Source of the DNA: Ruminiclostridium sp.
GTDB lineage: Bacteria; Bacillota; Clostridia; Oscillospirales; Ruminococcaceae
Assembly: GCA_017941355.1 (NCBI GenBank)
Contig: JAGAWN010000165.1
Coordinates: 1-33,816, forward strand
Length of the DNA: 33,816 nucleotides
Direction of reading: 5' to 3'
Shown here: positions 1 through 9,597 of the stretch, in pieces
Numbering within the stretch: the stretch's first letter is position 1
How the letters are laid out: every line of letters starts with the position of its first letter
Position numbers and translations under genes: made by a program
Notes under the pieces: generated by a model
Databases searched by the model: none
What the model was told of the DNA's origin: nothing
What the model saw: only the letters and a program-made list of their open reading frames with translations

Positions 1-1
1 A

Positions 2-2473
<2,472 letters not shown>

Positions 2474-2477
2474 CAGC

Positions 2478-2514
2478 AAAACCGCGTATCTGCAAAAAGC
2501 AGGTACGCGGTTTT
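2478..2514. terminator. Bidirectional terminator between lacZ and ackA
   Basis: Two 16-base arms (2478-2493 and 2499-2514) pair with a single G-T mismatch around an AAAAA loop. A run of T follows the stem on each strand. It sits four bases after the lacZ stop and about 27 bases past the ackA stop, so it can serve both convergent genes. Confidence 0.88.
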
Positions 2515-2540
2515 GGGGTTATTATGCCGGCTCAGCGGGA

Positions 2541-3740
2541 TCAAAGTCCGCAGAGAGCCTTTGTATCTCTTGCTATAAGCAGTTCCTCGTTGGTAGGTAT
2601 TACCCATACCTCGGTCTTGCTGTCTGCTGTGGAGATCTTGCAAAGCTTGCCGTGGATAGTGGAGTTCAGCTGTTCGTCGATCTTTATTCCGAAGTAATCC
2701 ATGTCGCGGCAAACGTCACGTCTTACGAGATCGGCATTCTCACCGATACCGCCTGTGAAGATAACTACATCGAGTCCGTTCATTGCGGCAGCGTAAGCAC
2801 CGATGTACTTCTTGATACCGTAGCGGAGGATCTCGCCCGCGAGGATAGCGCGCTTGTTGCCTGCCGCCGCTGCCGCTTCAACATCGCGGTTATCGCTGGA
2901 AACGCCGGAAACACCCAGGAAACCGGACTTCTTGTTTAAGTATTCAGCCATTTCGGGAGCGGAAAGACCGAGCTTGTCAGCCACAAATGTCACAGCGGAG
3001 GGGTCAACGCAGCCGGAGCGTGTTCCCATGAGAACGCCGTCAAGGGGAGTAAAGCCCATGGAGGTATCAACGGACTTGCCGCCGTCAACCGCTGTAATAG
3101 AGGAGCCGTTTCCGAGGTGGCAGGAAACTATCTTGAGGTTTGCGAGATCCTTGCCTGTCTCCATTGCGTACTTCATTGTGACGAAGCGGTGAGATGTACC
3201 GTGGAAACCGTACTTTCTTACGGCATACTTTTCATATACTTCATAGGGCATACCGAACATATATGCCTTTTCGGGCATTGTCTGGTGGAACGCGGTATCG
3301 AAGATAACAGCCTGCGGAACGGAAGCCGGAACTACTTTCTTGCAGGCACGCAGAGCGAGTGCGTGACCGTGGTTATGAACGGGAGCAAGCTCTCTGAGAT
3401 CGTCGATCTTGTCGATGACCTCGTCTGTAACGAGTACGGACTTCGGGAAAACTTCCGCGCCCTGGACTATTCTGTGACCTACGGCTGCTATCTCGGACAT
3501 ATCCTTGATAACGGCAGCATCGCCGGTGGTGAGAACTTCAACGACTTTCTCAAAAGCCTCTGTATGAGTGGGAAATTCGCAGTCAGCCTCGTACTTTCTG
3601 TCATCAAATGTGGAGTGCTTGATATGACCGCCGATACCTATTCTCTCACAAAGACCCTTTGCGATCACCTTTTCGTCGGTCATTTCGATCAGCTGATATT
3701 TCAGTGACGAGCTGCCCGCATTGATTACCAAAATGTTCAT
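2541..3740 (-). CDS. ackA: Acetate kinase
   Basis: Transfers phosphate between acetyl phosphate and ADP, giving acetate and ATP in fermentation (cytoplasmic, ASKHA fold). The 399-residue length is normal. The N-terminal signature NAGSSSLKYQ places N7, S10, S12 and K14 at the positions known in the Methanosarcina enzyme. Further conserved blocks are FDTAFHQTMP (catalytic Asp), CHLGNGSSI, DTSMGFTPLDGVLMGTRSG (catalytic Arg), FTGGIGENA and PTNEELLIARDT (metal-site Glu). The ATG is preceded by GAAAGGAA at suitable spacing. It appears monocistronic, with its own promoter and terminator; no phosphotransacetylase gene is adjacent, so pta must lie elsewhere. Confidence 0.98.
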   Translation of the reverse strand: MNILVINAGSSSLKYQLIEMTDEKVIAKGLCERIGIGGHIKHSTFDDRKYEADCEFPTHTEAFEKVVEVLTTGDAAVIKDMSEIAAVGHRIVQGAEVFPKSVLVTDEVIDKIDDLRELAPVHNHGHALALRACKKVVPASVPQAVIFDTAFHQTMPEKAYMFGMPYEVYEKYAVRKYGFHGTSHRFVTMKYAMETGKDLANLKIVSCHLGNGSSITAVDGGKSVDTSMGFTPLDGVLMGTRSGCVDPSAVTFVADKLGLSAPEMAEYLNKKSGFLGVSGVSSDNRDVEAAAAAGNKRAILAGEILRYGIKKYIGAYAAAMNGLDVVIFTGGIGENADLVRRDVCRDMDYFGIKIDEQLNSTIHGKLCKISTADSKTEVWVIPTNEELLIARDTKALCGL

Positions 3741-3802
3741 TCTTTTTGTTTCCTTTCAGATTTGATAGAACCGTGTATTTCACGGTAAAATATTACCTAT
3801 TA

Positions 3803-3831
3803 ATTTTACACTATTTCACGAAAAAAATCAA
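3803..3831 (-). promoter_or_regulatory. Probable ackA promoter
   Basis: On the minus strand a TTGATT -35 (3826-3831) is separated by 17 bases from a TAAAAT -10 (3803-3808). The leader downstream has a short perfect hairpin, ACCGTG/CACGGT (3770-3786), about 30 bases before the start codon. The role of that hairpin is unknown. Confidence 0.6.
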
Positions 3832-3857
3832 TAGTTTTCGGAATTTTTTATAAAAAT

Positions 3858-3884
3858 GCGATACCCGCAGTCTGCGGATACCGC
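3858..3884 (-). terminator. Terminator of the cysE-ttcA-like operon
   Basis: On the minus strand GCGGTATCCGCAG pairs with CTGCGGGTATCGC with only G-T wobbles. An ATTTTTATAAAAAATT stretch follows. It lies directly after the stop codon of the TtcA-like gene and separates it from the ackA promoter. Confidence 0.8.
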
Positions 3885-3889
3885 AAGGT

Positions 3890-4753
3890 TTATTTCTTTT
3901 TTCCGTCCTTGATGCTTTTTCCCTCGTCGTAATCGTCAAGGAAGTGGTGATAATCGCCGCCGTCGTGATAGGATATGAGAGTACGCAGGTTCACATTCTC
4001 CACGCTGCGGAAGATGTGCATATCCACTGCCGGATCAACGGCGCGGAGCTGTTTTAACAGCTGTTTTATCTCCTGCCTCTTGGAACCGCCGTCGCCGCTT
4101 GCGGTTATCGTTTCCGTAACGCTGCACGCGCAGTTCAGAAAGCTAAGCCCGTTCACGTCCCGCCATCTGATTATATCCTCCTCACGGATCATATACATGG
4201 GGCGGATAAGCTCCATGCCGGGGAAGTTCTCGCTGTGCAGCTTCGGCATCATAGTCTGCATCTGCGAGCCGTACAGCATACCCATGAGTATCGTTTCGAT
4301 AACATCGTCGAAATGGTGACCGAGGGCGATCTTGTTGCAGCCCAGCTCACCGGCGTATTTGTACAGATATCCGCGTCTCATGCGCGCGCACATATAGCAG
4401 GGATTCTTCCCGATGATCTCCACCGCGTCGAAAATACGCGCATCGAAGATCCTCACCGGGATATCCAGAAGCCTGGCGTTCTCGACGATACGCTGCCTGT
4501 TCGCGGGCGCGTAGCCGGGATCCATAACAAGGTATTCCGCTTCAAACGGCACCTTGCTGTATTTCTGAAGCTGCTTTACGCACATGGCCATGAGCATGGA
4601 ATCCTTGCCGCCGGAAATGCACACGGCAATGCGGTCATTCTCCTGTATCAGCTCATAGTTTTTTATTCCCTCAAGGAAACGCCCCCATATCGGCTTGCGG
4701 AACTTCCGCACGATCATACGGGTTATTTCCTCTGCTTTTGTCATTTCTTCCAC
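3890..4753 (-). CDS. TtcA-like PP-loop tRNA sulfurtransferase
   Basis: Member of the TtcA/TilS ATP pyrophosphatase superfamily, which adenylates a tRNA base; TtcA then installs sulfur at cytidine 32 using a [4Fe-4S] cluster. The PP-loop is SGGKDSM near residue 48. A CYMC pair lies near residue 118 and a further pair sits in NCACS, which fits the cysteine set of TtcA rather than TilS. GHHFDDVIETILMGMLYG is the conserved TtcA helix. At 287 residues it is of normal length. The start shown is GTG at 4751-4753; ATG three codons downstream (4742-4744) is equally possible, since AGGTGG lies 4 bases before the GTG and 13 before the ATG. It follows cysE by 13 bases on the same transcript, which links cysteine supply with tRNA thiolation. 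The exact target base is inferred, not seen. Confidence 0.8.
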   Translation of the reverse strand: MEEMTKAEEITRMIVRKFRKPIWGRFLEGIKNYELIQENDRIAVCISGGKDSMLMAMCVKQLQKYSKVPFEAEYLVMDPGYAPANRQRIVENARLLDIPVRIFDARIFDAVEIIGKNPCYMCARMRRGYLYKYAGELGCNKIALGHHFDDVIETILMGMLYGSQMQTMMPKLHSENFPGMELIRPMYMIREEDIIRWRDVNGLSFLNCACSVTETITASGDGGSKRQEIKQLLKQLRAVDPAVDMHIFRSVENVNLRTLISYHDGGDYHHFLDDYDEGKSIKDGKKK

Positions 4754-4766
4754 TTTTCCACCTGTA

Positions 4767-5726
4767 TTATATGATGTAGAACCAGTCTGTGTCGCTGCCG
4801 GAGGAATTTCCGCTTCCGGAACCGCTGCCGCTGCTGAAATTGTACTTGAGTTCCTGATTCACAACGCTTACCTTTGCGCCTGCCGGAACAGATTTGGTAA
4901 TGAACGCATTGCCGCCGATAACAGCGTCTTTTCCGATAACCGTGTTTCCGCCGAGAATGGAAGCACCGGAATAGATAGTCACGTTATCCTCGATAGTGGG
5001 GTGACGCTTCTTGCTGCGAAGATTCTGTCCGCCGCGTGTGGAAAGAGCGCCGAGGGTAACTCCCTGATATACCTTTACGTTATCGCCGATCTCTGTTGTC
5101 TCGCCTATAACTATGCCGGTGCCGTGGTCAATGAAGAAATATTTGCCGATAGACGCACCGGGGTGAATGTCGATACCGGTGACGCTGTGTGCGTACTCGG
5201 TCATTATGCGGGGTATCAGCGGGACTCTCAGCAGGAACAGTTCATGTGCGATACGGTTCACAAGTATTGCGAACAGTCCGGGGTAGGAATAGATGATCTC
5301 GTCCTTGTTATATGCGGCGGGGTCTCCCTCGAATGACGCTTCCACGTCAAGTTCGATGTACTCGCGGATCTTCGGAAGCCTTCCGAGAAACTCAAACGTG
5401 ATGTCCTCGGCTTTCTTCGCTACGGTAAGTTCATCTGCATCACTCAGCTCCTCGTCATAGCGCAGGACAATGGATATCTGACGTATCAGCTTGAAGATGA
5501 TGTCCTCGGTGAGCATGGATATGTTGTTGCGCACGGTATATACGCGGTAGGATTTATTGCGGAAATAGCCGGGGAAAATGATCTTTCTGATACTGTAAAT
5601 TATCTCGATAACAACGTCCTTATCCGGGTGATCGAAGCTCTTTACCTCGTCGATGACCCTGCCGCCCTCATAGTCCTCAAGCAGAGTTTTCACAAGAACG
5701 TTTATCCTGTCCTCAATCTGTTTCAT
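4767..5726 (-). CDS. cysE: Serine O-acetyltransferase with Gly/Ser-linked C-terminal tail
   Basis: Makes O-acetylserine from serine and acetyl-CoA, the first step of cysteine synthesis (cytoplasm). An N-terminal helical domain is followed by a left-handed beta-helix of hexapeptide repeats ([52 protein letters not shown]). DIHPGA and DHGTG contain the usual catalytic Asp/His residues. The start at 5726 is chosen because GGAGG lies five bases upstream; an in-frame ATG at 5744 lacks a ribosome site. This gives 319 residues. After the helix comes a Ser/Gly-rich stretch and then DTDWFYII, ending in Ile, which resembles the C-terminal peptide by which CysE docks into CysK. The gene leads a two-gene operon with the TtcA-like gene. 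Confidence 0.95.
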   Translation of the reverse strand: MKQIEDRINVLVKTLLEDYEGGRVIDEVKSFDHPDKDVVIEIIYSIRKIIFPGYFRNKSYRVYTVRNNISMLTEDIIFKLIRQISIVLRYDEELSDADELTVAKKAEDITFEFLGRLPKIREYIELDVEASFEGDPAAYNKDEIIYSYPGLFAILVNRIAHELFLLRVPLIPRIMTEYAHSVTGIDIHPGASIGKYFFIDHGTGIVIGETTEIGDNVKVYQGVTLGALSTRGGQNLRSKKRHPTIEDNVTIYSGASILGGNTVIGKDAVIGGNAFITKSVPAGAKVSVVNQELKYNFSSGSGSGSGNSSGSDTDWFYII

Positions 5727-5753
5727 GGTATCCTCCGTAAGCATACTGTTTTG

Positions 5754-5770
5754 ATAGTAATAGATACTAT
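5754..5770. promoter_or_regulatory. Palindromic candidate operator at the cysE start site
   Basis: ATAGTA and TACTAT arms flank five bases. The site lies just downstream of the -10 box, covering roughly +2 to +18 of the transcript, where a repressor would block initiation. A cysteine-responsive repressor would fit, but the regulator is not identifiable from the sequence. Confidence 0.45.
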
Positions 5771-5778
5771 TTAATTGT

Positions 5779-5807
5779 ATTATATGCGTTTACAAGCTTC
5801 AAGTCAA
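5779..5807 (-). promoter_or_regulatory. cysE promoter
   Basis: Minus-strand TTGACT (5802-5807), a 17-base spacer and a perfect TATAAT (5779-5784). It drives cysE and the TtcA-like gene. Confidence 0.78.
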
Positions 5808-5964
5808 TGACCGCCCGTGATTTTTGTCTCATTTTCCAATTTCCGGCATATTGCGGCAAAGTTTTTGTCACAACAGCACAAAACAATATGTAGTCGATTT
5901 AATCAGAGTTTACAGGCATTTACGGCTTTTGTTCATATTTTTGGAGTAATGTTCATACAAGATG

Positions 5965-5993
5965 TTGACAAAACGTTTTTTTTGTAGTATAAT
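5965..5993 (+). promoter_or_regulatory. Consensus promoter of the LRR protein gene
   Basis: A perfect TTGACA (5965-5970), exactly 17 bases and a perfect TATAAT (5988-5993). The predicted start is near base 6000, giving a leader of about 100 bases before the ATG at 6102. Confidence 0.85.
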
Positions 5994-6101
5994 GTAGTTT
6001 GATATATAGTGCAGTGAAATATTGCTGCATTACGCGCAGAATTGAAAGAATCAGACATATATATTATACATCAGACGTTGTTCGGAACGGAGATCACTAC
6101 T

Positions 6102-8339
6102 ATGCAAATCAACAGTCGTTTTTCAGGAAGCCTGCTTTCCCGTGCGGCAGCCCTGCTGACAGCCGCGGCGATACTCATTTTCGCTCTGCCGTATATCTCG
6201 GCTGACGCTTCGGCGGTAGGCTCCGTCATATATGACAAAGATTCAAAACTCGGCTACACGATAGATGTATCCGCCGACGGAAAGTTCACCGCCACGATCT
6301 GCGAATTCATCCCCGACAACAAGTTCGATTCGGTTTACGACATCAAAATACCGGATACCATAAGCGCGGTAAAGTACCCTGTAACAGCGATAGCTTCCAG
6401 CGCTTTCAGCAGCTTCGTTTCGAGAGCGAACATCAGAAGTGTCTCCATTCCGAACAGTGTGCAGACTATCGGAGATTATGCTTTCAGTGACTGCACCGGT
6501 CTTGAAAAAGCCGATCTCTCCAACTCCCTTACAAAGCTGGGGACAATGGCATTTGCCGGGTGCATTTCGCTAAAGGAGATAAAGACTCCCGATACTCTGA
6601 AAGAGATCGGCTATGCGGCATTCTCCGGCTGCTCCGCAGTTCAGAAACTTACGCTTTCAAAAGGACTTACATATATCGGACAGTCCGCTTTTTCCGGCTG
6701 TACCGGTCTTAAAACCGTTGAGATACCGGACAATGTTGTCAATATCGGTTCTTCGGCATTTGAGGGCTGCACAGGCATCAACTCACTCAAGCTGTCCAAA
6801 GCTCTGACCGCAATAGACGCCTACGTTTTCCACAATTGCAGTTCACTGATAACCGTGGAGATCCCCGATTCCGTCAAGTCAATAGGAAACAACGCGTTTG
6901 CGGGCTGCGTAAGCCTGGCTTCTATAAATGTCCCGAACTCCGTTGAGTCGATAGGAAACAGCGCGTTCTCCGGATGCTCCAGCCTCGGCGCGGTCATACT
7001 CCCGCCAAATCTCGAAAACATCAGCGACGGTGCGTTCTACGGCGCACCCGTGACTATCTGGGGATATTCAAATTCCTATGCCGAAAGCTACGCCCACAGA
7101 AACAACCTTAACTTCCAGTCCAGCGGTTCCGTTTATACCGTAACTTTCTCCGCCGACAACTACAACGCTACCGTGAACAACATAGCTATCCGCTCCTCCA
7201 AGAACACTCTGGTCATTCCGCCCTCAAGCGTGACAAAGGGCGAACAGCTCACGATCAACGTTACGGCTCCTCAGGGTTTTGACGTGAACTACATCACGAT
7301 CAATGATGCGCCTTTCGCAAACGGCTCCACATTCACAGTAGCCGAGAGCGATGTGAACATTTTCGTTTCCTACAAAGCCAAGGAACAGACGACAACAACC
7401 ACTTCCGCTCCCGTGACCGCGGCTCCCACATCGTCAGCAGCAACTTCCGCAACTACAGCCGCGCAGGTCACAACTGTACCGCAGACAGCCTCGTCGTCTC
7501 AGACGACTGCTCCCGTTCCCTCCTCGACCCCCTCTTCCGCCGAGACAACTTCTCCCGCGGACGACGGCAGCAGTTCGGATTCCTACATAAAGGTTGACAG
7601 TGATCTTGAGGACATAAACGGCGAAAAGGTGCGTATAGTTTCAAAGCGCGAAAACTTCATAGGACCCGCCACCGTGCGCATAACCAATACTGCCGAAGCA
7701 TACGAAGCCGCAAGCAGCGCTTCGGAATCTCTCGATATCGACAACGCTATGTACTACGCCTTTGATATCAGCCTGCTGGATCAGAACGGCAGGGAGAATC
7801 AGGGGATCCTCGCAAGAGGTACGATCACATTCCAAATGCCGGTTCCTAACGAACTTCTTCCCTATGCCGACAAGATCAGGGTATATCACATAGTCGATGA
7901 AACGCCGGAACTTATCAGAAGCAGCATCATTGAGGACATTTCCGGTGTAAAGAGAGTACAGTTCGAGAGCGACAGCTTCTCGCCTTATATGCTTATTGCG
8001 GAGACCGAGGAAGAGTTTGTCCCCGTGATAAACGAGGAGGAACCCGGCGACGACGCTTCCCTGCTCCCCGATGATTCCGATGATACGACATCAGTTGCTG
8101 TGATCGAGGACGGCGATGATAACACAGGCTCCGGGAGCGGCAGTGTCACCCCCGATGCGCAGGTCGTGAACGACAAGCCGTCGTCCGGCAATACGCCCGC
8201 CTCAACGGTAAACTACAACGGTAATATCAATCCCCACACAGGCGCAATTGTTGCCGGCACCACGATCTCGGGACTCGCCCTTATCTGTATCCCGCTTGTG
8301 CGCAGCCGCAAGAAAAGAAAACGCGCAAAATCCCGCTGA
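6102..8339 (+). CDS. BspA-like leucine-rich-repeat surface protein with NPHTG sorting signal
   Basis: Exported, probably wall-anchored protein of 745 residues, likely for adhesion or binding. ATG 6102 is preferred because GGAG lies nine bases upstream and a signal peptide follows (LLTAAAILIFALPYISADASA); the frame also opens upstream at a TTG (6042). Residues of about 110-313 are nine tandem 23-residue LRR_5 repeats of the form IPDSVKSIGNNAFAGCVSL. A beta domain (about 340-425), a Thr/Ser/Ala-rich linker (about 428-490) and a further uncharacterised domain follow. The C-terminus is NPHTG (710-714), a hydrophobic segment and RSRKKRKRAKSR, the arrangement of a sortase substrate. No sortase gene is in the window. 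The GGDEF gene starts 83 bases later with no terminator seen between. The ligand is unknown. Confidence 0.85.
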   Translation: MQINSRFSGSLLSRAAALLTAAAILIFALPYISADASAVGSVIYDKDSKLGYTIDVSADGKFTATICEFIPDNKFDSVYDIKIPDTISAVKYPVTAIASSAFSSFVSRANIRSVSIPNSVQTIGDYAFSDCTGLEKADLSNSLTKLGTMAFAGCISLKEIKTPDTLKEIGYAAFSGCSAVQKLTLSKGLTYIGQSAFSGCTGLKTVEIPDNVVNIGSSAFEGCTGINSLKLSKALTAIDAYVFHNCSSLITVEIPDSVKSIGNNAFAGCVSLASINVPNSVESIGNSAFSGCSSLGAVILPPNLENISDGAFYGAPVTIWGYSNSYAESYAHRNNLNFQSSGSVYTVTFSADNYNATVNNIAIRSSKNTLVIPPSSVTKGEQLTINVTAPQGFDVNYITINDAPFANGSTFTVAESDVNIFVSYKAKEQTTTTTSAPVTAAPTSSAATSATTAAQVTTVPQTASSSQTTAPVPSSTPSSAETTSPADDGSSSDSYIKVDSDLEDINGEKVRIVSKRENFIGPATVRITNTAEAYEAASSASESLDIDNAMYYAFDISLLDQNGRENQGILARGTITFQMPVPNELLPYADKIRVYHIVDETPELIRSSIIEDISGVKRVQFESDSFSPYMLIAETEEEFVPVINEEEPGDDASLLPDDSDDTTSVAVIEDGDDNTGSGSGSVTPDAQVVNDKPSSGNTPASTVNYNGNINPHTGAIVAGTTISGLALICIPLVRSRKKRKRAKSR
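6431..7041 (+). repeat. Nine tandem 69-bp coding repeats (LRR_5)
   Basis: The coding sequence shows a 69-base period, each unit encoding one 23-residue repeat ending in AFxGCxxL. The copies have diverged at DNA level, so recent slippage is unlikely. Confidence 0.8.
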
Positions 8340-8422
8340 CATACGCCGGCTGTATTGCCTGTATTGTTTCCGCTAAACAGTGTTCATTATGGATCAATGT
8401 TCCCGGCTATGGAGGTATCTTT

Positions 8423-9541
8423 TTGCTGAAAGACACGTTTTTACAGAGCGTGGTGCAGATAAACTGCATACCCGTTCTGATCATAATTTTTCTGTTTTTC
8501 TTTCTGAAAACCAACTATCAGTACGAAAAAGCTATCACGAAGCAGTTCATTCCCTCTGTCATACTTCTGCTGTGCCTTATAGTCATCGACAATATCGACT
8601 ACTATGCATACGACATTCTCGCCGGAATTGAATCCGCGGATACGTTCCACAGATTCATAGCAATGCTCGGCTACGACATTCGCATCATACTCATGGCAAG
8701 CCTTATCGCTATTTCCGCAAAACGTATCTTCGCGGGAAAGCACTCGATCCTGCTGACATATCTTCCGGCGCTGATAAATGTGGTGATACTGCTTCCCTGC
8801 CTGTTCACGGATATTTTCTTCTATTACAATCCGGACGGCACTATCGGACGCGGTCCTCTGGCTTACGAACCGCATTTCCTGTCCGCTGTATATATGATGT
8901 TCCTGTTCGCTGTGGGAGTAAGCTGCCGCCGCCGTGCAAAATACACGGAAATGGGTTTTCTGATCCTCTCCGGAACGCTTACGATCGCGGGATTCTTAGC
9001 GGAATTCCTGTTCTCGCTGAGAGGGATACTGATAGGCGTTGTTGCGCTTGATATCACATTCTACTATCTGTATCTGCATATCGAGCATTTCCGCTTCGAT
9101 GCGCTCACCGGCATACTCAACCGTGACGCGTTCATAGCAGATGTATCGAAGTATGGAGGAAGAGGGATCATTTCCCACGTTCTCAGCATTGACCTCAACG
9201 ATCTGAAAAAGCTGAACGACACCTACGGTCACAACGAGGGCGACAAGGCTCTGAGAGCCATAGCGTTCGCGCTTAACAAAAAGTGCCTGCCCGGAAGCTT
9301 CGTTTACCGAGTAGGCGGCGACGAATTTGCCGCGATCTGCATAAACCGCCGCAACGATGAAGCCGAGAATATGATAGCGGAGATGTATGCCGAAGTCGAA
9401 AAAGCCGGCTACTCTTGTGCGATCGGCTGCTCAGAGTGGGACAACAACAAAACATTCACCGAGATCTACAAGGAAGCGGACGACAAGATGTACAGCAGAA
9501 AGCGTGAGATGAAGCAGGGTCGAGACTTCCAGACAGCATAA
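8423..9541 (+). CDS. Membrane diguanylate cyclase (GGDEF)
   Basis: Likely synthesises cyclic di-GMP in response to a membrane signal. The TTG start at 8423 is chosen because GGAGG (8411-8415) lies seven bases upstream and the first membrane segment begins soon after. Residues of about 15-220 hold six or seven hydrophobic helices. A C-terminal GGDEF domain follows, with SIDLNDLKKLNDTYGHNEGD and an intact VGGDEF (GGDEF at residues 298-302). The residues where an RxxD inhibitory site would lie are LPGS, so product feedback by that site is not expected. It follows the LRR-protein gene and ends before a bidirectional terminator, so it may share that transcript. The signal sensed is unknown. Confidence 0.9.
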   Translation: MLKDTFLQSVVQINCIPVLIIIFLFFFLKTNYQYEKAITKQFIPSVILLLCLIVIDNIDYYAYDILAGIESADTFHRFIAMLGYDIRIILMASLIAISAKRIFAGKHSILLTYLPALINVVILLPCLFTDIFFYYNPDGTIGRGPLAYEPHFLSAVYMMFLFAVGVSCRRRAKYTEMGFLILSGTLTIAGFLAEFLFSLRGILIGVVALDITFYYLYLHIEHFRFDALTGILNRDAFIADVSKYGGRGIISHVLSIDLNDLKKLNDTYGHNEGDKALRAIAFALNKKCLPGSFVYRVGGDEFAAICINRRNDEAENMIAEMYAEVEKAGYSCAIGCSEWDNNKTFTEIYKEADDKMYSRKREMKQGRDFQTA

Positions 9542-9566
9542 GACATAACGTTATCTTACAAAAACA

Positions 9567-9592
9567 GCACCCGGCGTTTTCCCGTCGGGTGC
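9567..9592. terminator. Bidirectional terminator between the GGDEF and GH3 genes
   Basis: GCACCCGGC pairs with GTCGGGTGC around an eight-base loop. The minus-strand side is followed by CTGTTTTTG, the plus-strand side by ATTTCTT. It lies between the two convergent stop codons. Confidence 0.78.
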
Positions 9593-9597
9593 ATTTC

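Larger units (their letters stand above)
5727..6101. other. Divergent intergenic region between cysE and the LRR protein gene
   Basis: These 375 bases carry the cysE promoter and operator on the left and the LRR-gene promoter on the right. The A+T-rich middle (about 5810-5960) shows no ORF, RNA gene or clear inverted repeat. Confidence 0.6.
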
